Positions 23,466 through 31,961 of a stretch of 37,832 nucleotides of DNA are shown here, piece by piece. Each line of letters starts with the position of its first letter. Position 1 is the stretch's first letter. The position numbers and the translations under genes were made by a program. Location: NCBI GenBank assembly GCA_900769645.1, contig CAAGHI010000053.1:1-37832 (forward strand), given 5' to 3'. The notes below the pieces were generated by a model, which worked only from the letters and a program-made list of their open reading frames with translations, was not told the DNA's origin and ran no database searches. The stretch is from Candidatus Gastranaerophilales bacterium (GTDB taxonomy: Bacteria; Cyanobacteriota; Vampirovibrionia; Gastranaerophilales; Gastranaerophilaceae).

Positions 23466-25730
23466 CTAAAATTTGTATTCAGGTACGACAAACGGCTCGT
23501 TATTTGCATCTTTGTCAACGAATTCAAGATAATATTTCATTGCCTCGTCTTTTGTTGAGTTGTAGAATTTGTCGTCGATGAATTTTTTGTGTAATTCTGT
23601 TCTTTCGCCTGAATAGTTGCCCATTATATTAGCGTAAGTTTCAAGAACCGCTTTGTCTGAGCCTCCGCCGTAAGCCTTTGTCTTGGCATCTGTGCCTGAC
23701 GGTCTGATTTCAATGTATTTGTCAGAAAATTCAAGGTATGTGCCATCGCCAACGAATTTTATAGAAACAAGGTTGTCAAAAATCAGGCTTTTGAATGCGT
23801 CATTCAAAACTTCTTTGACATCGTCAAGAGTCATTTTACCTTCTTTTACGCCCATTGCCATTGATAGGTAGAAAAGGTCGTTTTTAGTACGTTTGGCTTC
23901 GCCCAGAACTTTTTCTTCTTTTAATTTGTTGATGTCCGGTTCGGATTCGTTGTAGTAAGCGATATCTACACGGGTATCAAAACGTCCAATAATATCGTTT
24001 TCTTCAAAGATTTGAACAAGATATTCAGACAATGAAACCTGTTCTTTTTGAAGTTTGGCAATCAATGCAGAGGCTACAATAATTGCCTCTGTTGCACTTT
24101 TTTCTCTCATTGCAATTGCAAATCTTCCGTTTTGTGATTTGATTAGTTCTTCTGTGCCCATAATCATTCCGCCTGACTCTTCTCCGGCGAAAAGCAATCT
24201 CGGATTAATTCCAAGGTTTACAGGATTGCCGAGAACATCATCTATAATAACTTCGGCAGTTTGAGCTTTTTTGAGTTTAAGTTCAACTTTTTTCATTATG
24301 TTTGCGATTTCTTTAAATCCAACAGGAACATTAACAACCTTAACCCCCTGTTTTTTAGCCCATTCGTCCCAAGAGATTGCGGAAGCTGTTGTCTTAATCA
24401 TAAATCTAGGGTGTTTGTTCCATAAATTTTGAGATTTCAACTGTTTTGCCCAGAAATCCATTAACATCAAAAATGCCTGATTTGCAGTGAATACAGTCAA
24501 AATCAATTCATCATTAAGTTTTACGTAGTCAATGCCAGCTTTTTCAAGTTCTGGAATTGTGCATGCGTATTCTGTTTGAGCAACAGTTAATCTGTCGTGA
24601 TCCGGATCTGTGATTAGAACCGCAGTGCCGACAGGAAGTTTGGTAAGTCGTTCTTCATAGTGCAAAGTTTCAATTACAGGGAAGAACTTTTCTCCGTTTG
24701 GTCTTTTCGCAACAACAGTTGCGTCAACTGAGTAGTCGTAAAAAGCTTTTTCTCCTTTTGGAGTGTGGTCATATTTTCCGATAGAATGGAAGAAAGGATC
24801 TTCTTCTGTGTCAAACCAAGTGAATTTGTCTGAAATATCAAGTTTTTTCAACACACGGCTAAGAGTTCTGTAAGCAGAGCCTCCAACGCTTTCGATAACA
24901 ATTTTGTCTTTAATAGCTTTGATTAAGTCTAAATTGATTTTTTGTGCAACGCCAGACTTTAGGTAGTCCACGTACAAATCTACGCCATCATCAATTTTCG
25001 CAAGAACTTTTTCGTCAATAAGCGGATTGTCTTTCGCTGCAATCTTTATTTCATAAGAGCCATTTTTTTTCGTTTTGTCAAAGATTTCTTGGATTTTGTT
25101 CACAAATTCCATTGATTCTTCAGGCAAATATTGACTTCCTTGACTGTTCAAGTCTTTTGTCGCATTTTTTACAGAAATTCCATGGCTTGAAGTGATGTAT
25201 TCTCCACCGAGTAAATCAAGCTTAAACGCTAAAAATGATGCAAGCCAAATTGGAATAGTTTTTCTCCCTTCCGGAACAAGAGTTCGAATTCCTTGTGCTG
25301 CTTGAATTCTTGCAATTGCATCTAAGAATAAATCTGAGTTATAACGAACTTCACGCCCTGCAACTTTTACAATCTGTTTCCCTTGGTATTTTTCGTTTGC
25401 AACAAGTGCTTTTGCAAGAGTTGCCAAGACAATTCCGACTAAGTTAATCGGAAATCTTGTATCTTGCGGATACAAAATGTTTTGAGGGCCTCTAATTCCG
25501 GCTGTTGAAACCTTTGCTTCTTTTGCGTAGTTTGCAAACCATTCTTCCAAATTCAAACCTTCCGGATTTTTGTCTTTGTCGTAAGGTTTTAGATGTTCTT
25601 TTTTTAATGTAAAAGTAAATTCTCCATCTTGTGAAAAATCCATAAGATTGAGGTTTTTAATATAATCCGGTGTTTTTTCGTAAACACTTTTGAAAAGTTC
25701 GTTTTCCAACTCTACATTTGATGTTTTCAT
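23466..25730 (-). CDS. Large phosphohexomutase (phosphoglucomutase/phosphomannomutase family)
   Basis: The 754-aa protein has the four phosphohexomutase signatures: a catalytic-serine loop ITSSHG (about 179-184), the metal loop DPDHDR (375-380), the sugar-binding GEESGG, and the phosphate-binding RPSGTDAKTKAYGGG near the C-terminus. The family normally runs 450-580 residues, so this member is long, with extra material between the serine and metal loops and at both ends. The usual catalytic loop is SHNP; here Gly-Ile replaces Asn-Pro. It probably interconverts hexose 1- and 6-phosphates, with unknown specificity. AAGGAGAG precedes the ATG. Confidence 0.88.
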   Translation of the reverse strand: MKTSNVELENELFKSVYEKTPDYIKNLNLMDFSQDGEFTFTLKKEHLKPYDKDKNPEGLNLEEWFANYAKEAKVSTAGIRGPQNILYPQDTRFPINLVGIVLATLAKALVANEKYQGKQIVKVAGREVRYNSDLFLDAIARIQAAQGIRTLVPEGRKTIPIWLASFLAFKLDLLGGEYITSSHGISVKNATKDLNSQGSQYLPEESMEFVNKIQEIFDKTKKNGSYEIKIAAKDNPLIDEKVLAKIDDGVDLYVDYLKSGVAQKINLDLIKAIKDKIVIESVGGSAYRTLSRVLKKLDISDKFTWFDTEEDPFFHSIGKYDHTPKGEKAFYDYSVDATVVAKRPNGEKFFPVIETLHYEERLTKLPVGTAVLITDPDHDRLTVAQTEYACTIPELEKAGIDYVKLNDELILTVFTANQAFLMLMDFWAKQLKSQNLWNKHPRFMIKTTASAISWDEWAKKQGVKVVNVPVGFKEIANIMKKVELKLKKAQTAEVIIDDVLGNPVNLGINPRLLFAGEESGGMIMGTEELIKSQNGRFAIAMREKSATEAIIVASALIAKLQKEQVSLSEYLVQIFEENDIIGRFDTRVDIAYYNESEPDINKLKEEKVLGEAKRTKNDLFYLSMAMGVKEGKMTLDDVKEVLNDAFKSLIFDNLVSIKFVGDGTYLEFSDKYIEIRPSGTDAKTKAYGGGSDKAVLETYANIMGNYSGERTELHKKFIDDKFYNSTKDEAMKYYLEFVDKDANNEPFVVPEYKF

Positions 25731-25772
25731 ATATTTCTCTCCTTAATAATAGTTATAATATATATTAAAAAC

Positions 25773-25801
25773 TTGTAATGTGCAAATTTTATATATATAA
25801 T
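25773..25801 (+). promoter_or_regulatory. Promoter of the tandem plsC genes
   Basis: TTGTAA (25773-25778), 17 bases, TATAAT (25796-25801). The first start codon is 30 bases beyond. Confidence 0.75.
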
Positions 25802-25830
25802 AATGTTATTAGACTTAAAGGAGAGAAAAC

Positions 25831-26520
25831 GTGTTCTGGGATAAGGATAAAAATTACACACGTAGAACAGCAGATGAATACAATGTTTGGAGAACTATTT
25901 TCCAATTTATTATTTGCAGAATTTTTTACATGATCAGGTGTAAATTAATTTATAGATTAAAGGTTGAAGGGTTGGAAAATGTTCCGAAAGATAACGCATA
26001 TATTGTTTGCCCAAACCACTTGTCTACCCTTGATCCACCGATGATTGCAGGAATTTTACCGAGAAGAGTATCGTTCATGGCAAAAAAAGAGTTGTTTGAT
26101 ATTCCGTTTATCAGATGGTGGATTGATTGGCTTGGAACTTTTGCTGTAAATAGAGAAAGCCTTGGGCCATCTACTATTAAAACAGTTATGGAAATTAAAA
26201 AAAGTAATTGGGTTTTCGGAATTTTTCCACAAGGTACAAGAGGCGTTCCGGGAACTATAACAGGGGTGACAGAAGGTTTTGCAAAGCTTGCTAAAATTAC
26301 AAAGTGTGCTGTTTTGCCTATTGGTATTGTAGGAACTCAAGAAGCTAAACATTTGCCGTTTACTGGGCGTGTTGTTGTAAAAATCGGGAAACCTATTCCT
26401 TATAACAAAGATCCGGAAGTCGTCAGACAAGAATGGATAAGGCAAATTCAGGAATTAACAGGGTTTGAATATGTGAAACCACAAGAAAACGTAGGAGCTG
26501 GCGATGAACAAAGAGCGTAA
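25831..26520 (+). CDS. plsC: 1-acyl-sn-glycerol-3-phosphate acyltransferase (PlsC family), copy 1
   Basis: PlsC acylates lysophosphatidate to phosphatidate at the membrane. The 229-aa product (GTG start after AAGGAGAG) has motif I NHLSTLDP (N62-P69, with the catalytic H and D), motif III IFPQGTRG (131-138) and a hydrophobic N-terminal segment at about 22-36. A second PlsC-family gene overlaps its end by 17 bases, so the pair is made from one transcript. Confidence 0.9.
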   Translation: MFWDKDKNYTRRTADEYNVWRTIFQFIICRIFYMIRCKLIYRLKVEGLENVPKDNAYIVCPNHLSTLDPPMIAGILPRRVSFMAKKELFDIPFIRWWIDWLGTFAVNRESLGPSTIKTVMEIKKSNWVFGIFPQGTRGVPGTITGVTEGFAKLAKITKCAVLPIGIVGTQEAKHLPFTGRVVVKIGKPIPYNKDPEVVRQEWIRQIQELTGFEYVKPQENVGAGDEQRA

Positions 26521-27202
26521 TTATAACAGAAGATATCCGAACGAATATAATATTTTCAGAACAATGTTTTACATGGCGTTTTTATATTTTGTCGTAATTC
26601 CGTTCATGAAGATTTTTTATGACTGTAAAATTACAGGGCGTGAAAATCTTCCAACTAAGGCAAAAAGTGGTAAATTTATTTATACTGCAAATCATGTTTC
26701 TCACTTTGACCCACCGATGGTTACGATGGCATGCGGTAGACCGATTGCTTATATGGCTAAAAAAGAATTATTCCAAAAAGGTGACAAGTTTGAATGGCTT
26801 GTAAAACGTCTTGGAGCATTTGCAGTTGACAGAACAAAACCTGAAATTGCAACTTTTAAAACAGTAAAAGATATTTTGTCTACAAGCTGGTCACTAGGCG
26901 TATTTCCGCAAGGTGGCATTAGACCTTACGGCTCAGATATTAATGATTTGAAAAAAGGCTTTATTGTGATTGCAAAAAACGCAAAGGCTGATATTGTTCC
27001 TGTTGCAATTGGAGAATTTACGGGCTATCCGAAATTGAAACCGTTTACAAGACGAAAAGTCCGCTTGCACGTTGGCAAACCGATTTCTTACAAGTTAAGT
27101 CCTGAAGAAATTACTTATGAATGGTGTAAACAGATTGCAGAGTTTGCGGATTACACGAATTCTGCACAAAAACCGGAAAAAGATGTCACAACAGCAGTAT
27201 AG
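26504..27202 (+). CDS. PlsC-family acyltransferase, copy 2
   Basis: The 232-aa product shares the opening RRYPNEYNIFRTMFY with copy 1 (RRTADEYNVWRTIFQ), so the genes arose by tandem duplication. Motif I is intact (NHVSHFDP, N63-P70). Motif III reads FPQGGIRPYG where the family and copy 1 have FP(E/Q)GTRG: a residue is inserted and Thr lost. This could change glycerol-phosphate binding and hence substrate. GGAG lies inside the end of copy 1. Its ATG is upstream of the copy 1 stop. Confidence 0.85.
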   Translation: MNKERNYNRRYPNEYNIFRTMFYMAFLYFVVIPFMKIFYDCKITGRENLPTKAKSGKFIYTANHVSHFDPPMVTMACGRPIAYMAKKELFQKGDKFEWLVKRLGAFAVDRTKPEIATFKTVKDILSTSWSLGVFPQGGIRPYGSDINDLKKGFIVIAKNAKADIVPVAIGEFTGYPKLKPFTRRKVRLHVGKPISYKLSPEEITYEWCKQIAEFADYTNSAQKPEKDVTTAV

Positions 27203-27272
27203 AACAGAAATTCAAAACATATTTATAGGTTGTGCTTGTTAAATTGCGACAAATTTAAAACAATAAGAAACT

Positions 27273-27356
27273 CTTAACAAATCTTAATCCTATTAGCAAT
27301 TTTTCATATATTTTGTCCTTAAATAAAATATAGGGAAAAATTATGAAAGGAAACTT
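27273..27356 (+). promoter_or_regulatory. Conserved upstream module of metallopeptidase gene 2
   Basis: It aligns with 11290-11373 with few changes up to the start codon. Promoter boxes are not certain. AAAGGA is the ribosome-binding site. The preceding bases (27203-27272) hold no gene. Confidence 0.5.
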
Positions 27357-28546
27357 ATGGTAGAAGCAATTGGCAACAATGTGAAATTCACAGGAATTCA
27401 GCCGAATTCTGGTGTAACAAGTCCTGTCGGGGGGGGGGCAATAGCGTAGCTTCTATCCCTTCTCAAAAGCCTGATGAATTTGTAAGACAAGGCGGAGAAG
27501 AAAAAGAAAACAAAAAACTTTCAACAGGAGCAAAGGTCGGTATCGGTGCCGGTATTTTAGCAGCAGCGGGTTTGGTTGTTGCTGCAATTTTTACTAAGGG
27601 GAAAAATATAAAACCGGCTAATCTTTCAGAACATGTAGATTTTCAACTTGCAAAAACGAAGGAAGAAGCGGCTAAATTTGTAAAAGATAATTTTGGAATG
27701 CAGTATCGTTCAAAGGCACAAAATGATATGTCATTAGAAATGATGAATTTTGTTAATAAGGGACTAACAAAATTTAATAATGCAACTAAGGGCAAGTATA
27801 GACCAGCTAATTTTATTGAATATTCTGCAAAATCTTTCATCAATGAAGATGCTGATGCAATGGCAAGAGTCCTAAGATATGATGGAGATAAAAACTATTA
27901 TAGTATATGTTTTAATCCTAAATTTTTTGAAAATATTGATAAGGAAATTGCCCATACGATTAATGACAATATTGCGGCAGGTGCAATTAGCAAAATAAAT
28001 GGCAGATATACTTTTGACCCTCTTAACAGATCTTTTTCAATTGCAAAAGAAACAGAAGATAAAATCACTAAATATTTGCAAGGAAACTGTACTCTTGAAG
28101 AAAAAGTAGAGCTATTACACCTTCTTGATGATATGACTGATGCGAATATTAAATTGTTTGAAAAATATAATGGAGTCCTAAATAAACTACAAGAACTGGT
28201 AGGAACTAATATAACCGTCGAAAAAACATCTCCTTTTCACGTTGTCTACCATGAAATAGGTCATGTTTATCATGATTTGAAAGACCCCAATATGTTTGAA
28301 AAAATGGGCAAATTGGAAGAGCTTAAGCGATCTGGCATTACTGATTTTTCAATTTTAAATGAATTTAATGGTAAATATCAAGGTGTTGCAAGTAGAGTTT
28401 CTGATTACGCAACTACTTCTCCAGCAGAGTTTGTTGCAGAGGTTTATGCAAAAATGATTGATGGTAAAAAATTTGATGATGAGGTAATGGCTTTGTATAA
28501 AAAATATGGTGGTCCTGAGTTGCCGAATATGTATAATGCGGCTTGA
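27357..28546 (+). CDS. Zincin-like metallopeptidase paralog, frame broken at a G10 tract (OFF)
   Basis: ATG 27357 and the first 24 codons differ from the 11374 gene at only 3 of 72 bases. G10 (27429-27438) then leads to the same TAG (27447-27449). One additional G restores a 396-aa protein. The body has the hydrophobic segment KVGIGAGILAAAGLVVAAIF, a diverged helical middle, YHEIGHVYHD (H299-H303), and SPAEFVAEVYAKMIDGKKFD with the possible third zinc ligand. It ends GGPELPNMYNAA. The near-identical first 100 or so residues against diverged catalytic halves suggest module conversion. Catalytic residues are intact, so this is a switched-off gene and not a decayed one. Confidence 0.75.
27429..27438 (+). 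repeat. G10 homopolymer tract, out of frame
   Basis: Ten Gs lie at the same place as in the 11374 gene, followed by the same CAATAGCGTAGCTTCTATCC. Open at 8 or 11 Gs. Confidence 0.85.
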
Positions 28547-28590
28547 TGAAGATTTTTTTAAAATGACGATTACTTAGTTATTATAAGATA

Positions 28591-28616
28591 ATTAATTTTT
28601 CCTTAAGAAAATTAAT
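28591..28616 (+). terminator. A/T-rich hairpin between metallopeptidase 2 and groES
   Basis: ATTAATTTT (28591-28599) pairs with AAAATTAAT (28608-28616), then T7. It could be a weak terminator of the upstream gene or a regulatory site before groES. No CIRCE element (TTAGCACTC palindrome) is present. Confidence 0.45.
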
Positions 28617-28640
28617 TTTTTTCGAAATCCGTTATATAAA

Positions 28641-28646
28641 TATAAT
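28641..28646 (+). promoter_or_regulatory. -10 box for groES
   Basis: TATAAT lies 38 bases before the groES ATG in an A/T-rich leader. No good -35 is found at 16-18 bases, and no CIRCE is seen, so heat-shock control, if any, is by another route. Confidence 0.4.
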
Positions 28647-28683
28647 GTAGACTTGAAAATATAGGAGAAAAGGAGAGAATATT

Positions 28684-28968
28684 ATGTTAAAACCATTAGG
28701 TGACAGAATCGTTATTAAAGTTATTGAAGATACTGAACAAACTTCAGGCGGAATTTTTATTCCTGACAGTGCAAAAGAAAAACCTCAAAAAGGTGAAGTT
28801 GTTGCTGTTGGCGAAGGCAAAATGAATGAAAAAGGCGAAAGAGAACCAATGGATGTTAAAGTTGGTGATGTTGTTCTTTATGCAAAATACGCCGGAACTG
28901 ACATCAAAATGGACGGTGTTGAATACAAAATCTTGTCTGTAAAAGACGCATTGGCAGTAATTGAATAG
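28684..28968 (+). CDS. groS: Co-chaperonin GroES
   Basis: GroES caps the GroEL folding chamber. The 94-aa product is full length: LKPLGDRIVIKVIEDTEQTS, GGIFIPDSAKEKPQKGEVVA, VGDVVLYAKYAGTDIKMDG (roof and mobile-loop segments). AGGAGAAAAGGAGAG provides two ribosome-binding sites. groEL lies 140 bp downstream, an unusually wide gap filled by a hairpin repeat. Confidence 0.97.
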   Translation: MLKPLGDRIVIKVIEDTEQTSGGIFIPDSAKEKPQKGEVVAVGEGKMNEKGEREPMDVKVGDVVLYAKYAGTDIKMDGVEYKILSVKDALAVIE

Positions 28969-28972
28969 ATTA

Positions 28973-29088
28973 GTGAATAGTGAAAGGTGAGAAGTGAAAA
29001 GCCCATTTAATTCGCTTCGCTCATTAGTTACTTTGGTGCGTAGCACCTCCTGAAATGAACTTTTCACGTTTCACGTCTCACTTTTCAC
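28973..29088. repeat. Hairpin-type intergenic repeat inserted between groES and groEL
   Basis: G/A-rich arm GTGAATAGTGAAAGGTGAGA at the left is answered by the C/T-rich TTTCACGTCTCACTTTTCAC at the right end. In the middle GGTGC-GTA-GCACC (29035-29047) forms a small hairpin. The same core with TTTGG before it occurs at 31875-31890, and the arm sequence at 37777-37805. It looks like a non-autonomous palindromic element. Confidence 0.75.
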
Positions 29089-29108
29089 AATGGTAAGGAG
29101 AAATAAAA

Positions 29109-30752
29109 ATGGCAAAACGTATAGTATTTAATGAAGAAGCCAGAAAGGCTCTTTTGAATGGTATAGATGCAGTAGCAGATGCTGTTAAGGTTACACTTGG
29201 GCCTAAAGGCAGAAACGTAATTCTTGAAAAGAAATACGGCGCACCTCAAATCGTTAATGATGGTGTTACTATTGCAAAAGAAATCGAACTTAAAGACGGT
29301 CTTGAAAATGCAGGAGCTCAACTTCTAAAAGAAGTTTCATCTAAAACAAATGATGTTGCAGGTGACGGTACTACAACAGCTTCTGTATTGGCTCAAGCAA
29401 TCGTGAGAGAAGGCTTGAAAAACTTGACAGCAGGTGCAAACCCTATGTCTATGAAACGTGGTATTGATAAAGCTGTTGAAATTTCTGTAAAAGAAATAAA
29501 AGATATGTCAAGACCTGTTAATACAAAAGAAGAAATCGCACAAGTAGCTGCAATTTCTGCCGGTAACAACAAAGAAATCGGTGAACTTATTGCTGAAGCT
29601 ATGGAAAAAGTTGGACACGACGGTGTTATCACTGTTGAAGAAAGCAAATCTTTCGGAACTAACTTGAAAGTTGTTGAAGGTATGCAGTTTGACAAAGGTT
29701 ATTTGTCACCATACTTTGTAACTGACTCTGAAAGAATGGAAGCTGTTTTGGAAGATGCTTACGTATTCTGTTGCAACAAGAAAATCAACTTGATTTCAGA
29801 TATGGTTCCATTGTTGGAACAAGTTGCTCGTGACGGCAAATCATTGTTGTTGATTGCAGAAGATGTTGAAGGCGAAGCTCTTGCGACATTGGTTGTAAAC
29901 ACAATGAGAAAAGTTTTGAGAGCTGTTGCTGTAAAAGCTCCTGGATTTGGCGACAGAAGAAAAGCTATGCTTGAAGATATCGCAATTTTGACAGGTGGCG
30001 AAATGTTCACAGAAGAACTTGGCATTAAGCTTGAAAACGTAACAACTCAAATGCTTGGTAAAGCAAAACGTGTAACAGTTACAAAAGACGAAACTACAAT
30101 TGTTGTAGGTGACGAAACAAAAGACGCTGTTCAAGACAGAGTAAGATTAATCAGAAAACAAATTGAGGCTTCTGATTCTGAATACGATAGAGAAAAACTT
30201 CAAGAACGTGTTGCAAAACTTTCTGGCGGCGTGGCTGTAATCGAAGTTGGTGCAGCTTCAGAAGTTGAATTGAAAGAAAGAAAATTGAGAATTGAAGATG
30301 CATTGAACGCAACTCGTGCCGCTAACGAAGAAGGTATTGTTCCTGGTGGTGGTGTTGCACTAGTTAGAGTTCAACAAAAATTGTCTAAGATGATTGAAAC
30401 AACTCATTTTGATTCTGATGATGAAAAAATTGGGTTCAAAATCTTGACAGCAGCTCTTGATGTACCTTTAAGATCAATTGCGTATAACTCAGGTGCTAAA
30501 GCTGATGTTGTAATCGACACAGTAATGTCACATGATGCAGCTTATGGTTACGATGCATTGAATAATGAATATGTCGATATGTTCAAATCCGGTATCGTAG
30601 ACCCTGCCAAAGTTACTCGTTCAGCTTTGGAAAATGCAGCATCAGTAGGTTCTATGTTGTTAACGACAGAAGCTGCCGTAATTGATATTCCGGAAGAAAA
30701 ACCTGAAATGCCGGCTATGCCACAAGGTATGGGCGGAATGGGCGGATTTTAA
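29109..30752 (+). CDS. groL: Chaperonin GroEL
   Basis: The 547-aa product is a complete group I chaperonin. Visible signatures are DAVKVTLGPKGRNVILEK, DGVTIAKEI, the ATP-binding NDVAGDGTTTASVLAQ, apical-domain RGYLSPYFVT-like KGYLSPYFVTD, ATRAANEEGIVPGGGVALVR, and the Met-Gly tail MPQGMGGMGGF. GGTAAGGAG precedes the ATG, directly after the repeat. A perfect bidirectional terminator follows. Confidence 0.98.
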   Translation: MAKRIVFNEEARKALLNGIDAVADAVKVTLGPKGRNVILEKKYGAPQIVNDGVTIAKEIELKDGLENAGAQLLKEVSSKTNDVAGDGTTTASVLAQAIVREGLKNLTAGANPMSMKRGIDKAVEISVKEIKDMSRPVNTKEEIAQVAAISAGNNKEIGELIAEAMEKVGHDGVITVEESKSFGTNLKVVEGMQFDKGYLSPYFVTDSERMEAVLEDAYVFCCNKKINLISDMVPLLEQVARDGKSLLLIAEDVEGEALATLVVNTMRKVLRAVAVKAPGFGDRRKAMLEDIAILTGGEMFTEELGIKLENVTTQMLGKAKRVTVTKDETTIVVGDETKDAVQDRVRLIRKQIEASDSEYDREKLQERVAKLSGGVAVIEVGAASEVELKERKLRIEDALNATRAANEEGIVPGGGVALVRVQQKLSKMIETTHFDSDDEKIGFKILTAALDVPLRSIAYNSGAKADVVIDTVMSHDAAYGYDALNNEYVDMFKSGIVDPAKVTRSALENAASVGSMLLTTEAAVIDIPEEKPEMPAMPQGMGGMGGF

Positions 30753-30785
30753 TCCGGAGAGCTGTAGATAACTGTAGATAAATTC

Positions 30786-30818
30786 AAATCGCCACAATCT
30801 TATTGATTGTGGCGATTT
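30786..30818. terminator. Bidirectional terminator between groEL and cysK
   Basis: AAATCGCCACAATC (30786-30799) pairs with GATTGTGGCGATTT (30805-30818) around TTATT, followed by T5. Twelve of the stem bases are the same as in the hpt terminator. Confidence 0.9.
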
Positions 30819-30854
30819 TTATTATTAAAATAATAAAAGTTTTTAATTTTTTAT

Positions 30855-31778
30855 CTATTCTGCAAATAATATGCTTGAAAGATATCTTTCACCTGTGTCC
30901 GGCAAAATAGAAACAATCAATTTATCTTTGTTTTCAGACTTTTTGCCTTCTTCAAGTGCTGCAAACATTGAGGCGCCTGATGAAATTCCGCACAAAATTC
31001 CTTCTTTTTTAGCCAAAAGTCTTGCTGTTTCTAGTGCATCTTCATCTTTTACAGGAACAATTTCGTCAACTACATTTCTATCAAAGTTTTTAGGTACAAA
31101 GTTTGCACCAATTCCTTGAATTCCGTGCCCAGAAGCTTGTTTGCCGGCTAAAACTTGTGATTTATAAGGCTCAACAGCAATGATTTTTATATTAGGATTT
31201 TTCTTTTTTAGATTACGCCCGATACCGGAAATAGTTCCGCCGGTGCCGACACCTGCAATTACAACGTCAACTTTGCCGTCTGTGTCTTTCCAAATCTCTT
31301 CCGCGGTTGTTTTTTCGTGTATTTCCGGATTGGCAGGGTTGTCAAATTGCATTGGAACAAATGAATTTACGATTTCTTTGCTCAACTCAATAGCCTTATC
31401 AACTGCACCTTTCATTCCTTTTGCACCTTCTGTCAAAACAAGTTCAGCGCCGTAGGCACTCATAAGTTTACGACGTTCAATGCTCATAGTTTCAGGCATT
31501 GTAAAAATTACTCTATACCCCTTAACAGCACAGGCAAGAGCAAGCCCAACGCCCATATTTCCGCTCGTAGGCTCAATTATAACAGTATCTTTATTAATTA
31601 GCCCTTGCTTTTCAGCAGCTTCAATCATATTAAGTGCCGGTCTGTCTTTAATAGATCCTGCAGGGTTAAAACTTTCTACTTTGGCAACAATTTGAGAGTT
31701 TCCAGACTCATTAAGTTTGTTTATCTTTACAAGTGGAGTGTTGCCGATTAGTTCTAATATATTGTTTTTAATTTCCAT
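30855..31778 (-). CDS. cysK: Cysteine synthase A (O-acetylserine sulfhydrylase)
   Basis: CysK makes cysteine from O-acetylserine and sulfide with PLP. I start at ATG 31778 (MEIKNNILELIGNTPLVKIN), with AGAGGTG upstream; the open frame continues 5' into a repeat and that part is not expected in the protein. The 307-aa product has the PLP lysine K44 in GSIKDRP, the substrate loop TSGNMG (71-76) and the PLP phosphate-binding GVGTGGTISGIGR. No cysE is adjacent. The -10 TATAAT lies 22 bp upstream of the start. Confidence 0.95.
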   Translation of the reverse strand: MEIKNNILELIGNTPLVKINKLNESGNSQIVAKVESFNPAGSIKDRPALNMIEAAEKQGLINKDTVIIEPTSGNMGVGLALACAVKGYRVIFTMPETMSIERRKLMSAYGAELVLTEGAKGMKGAVDKAIELSKEIVNSFVPMQFDNPANPEIHEKTTAEEIWKDTDGKVDVVIAGVGTGGTISGIGRNLKKKNPNIKIIAVEPYKSQVLAGKQASGHGIQGIGANFVPKNFDRNVVDEIVPVKDEDALETARLLAKKEGILCGISSGASMFAALEEGKKSENKDKLIVSILPDTGERYLSSILFAE

Positions 31779-31782
31779 TATA

Positions 31783-31806
31783 TTCACCTCTTTGGGTGAA
31801 ATTATA
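31783..31806 (-). promoter_or_regulatory. cysK -10 box and inverted repeat over the ribosome-binding site
   Basis: On the minus strand TATAAT (31801-31806) is followed by TTCACCCAAAGAGGTGAA (31783-31800), whose TTCACC and GGTGAA arms pair. The right arm includes the AGAGGTG ribosome-binding site, so the hairpin could hide it. It could equally be an operator. Confidence 0.45.
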
Positions 31807-31820
31807 GCACATAAATAAAA

Positions 31821-31943
31821 AGTAAATAGGTGAATAAGAACCAAGTTAATAAGTTCATTTCGTTCAAATGTTCCTTTGGTGCAAAGCACCCGAAAAAGCA
31901 CTTATTCTCTTATTTACCTATTCACTTATTCACTTATTCACTT
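31821..31943. repeat. Hairpin-type intergenic repeat upstream of cysK
   Basis: The left arm GTAAATAGGTGAATAAG is answered on the right by TATTTACCTATTCACTTATT and tandem CACTTATT units (31921-31941). The core CTTTGGTGCAAAGCACC (31874-31890) is nearly that of the groES-groEL element. It separates cysK from the Spy-like gene, which is transcribed toward it. Confidence 0.7.
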
Positions 31944-31961
31944 AATTAAATTAAAAATTTA

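Noticed and set aside
28547..28683. CIRCE operator (HrcA site) before groES
   Set aside because: No TTAGCACTC/GAGTGCTAA palindrome is present; the A/T-rich inverted repeat does not resemble it.
31779..31901. 41-codon N-terminal extension of cysK
   Set aside because: It runs through the -10 box and the hairpin repeat; the conserved family N-terminus starts at 31778.
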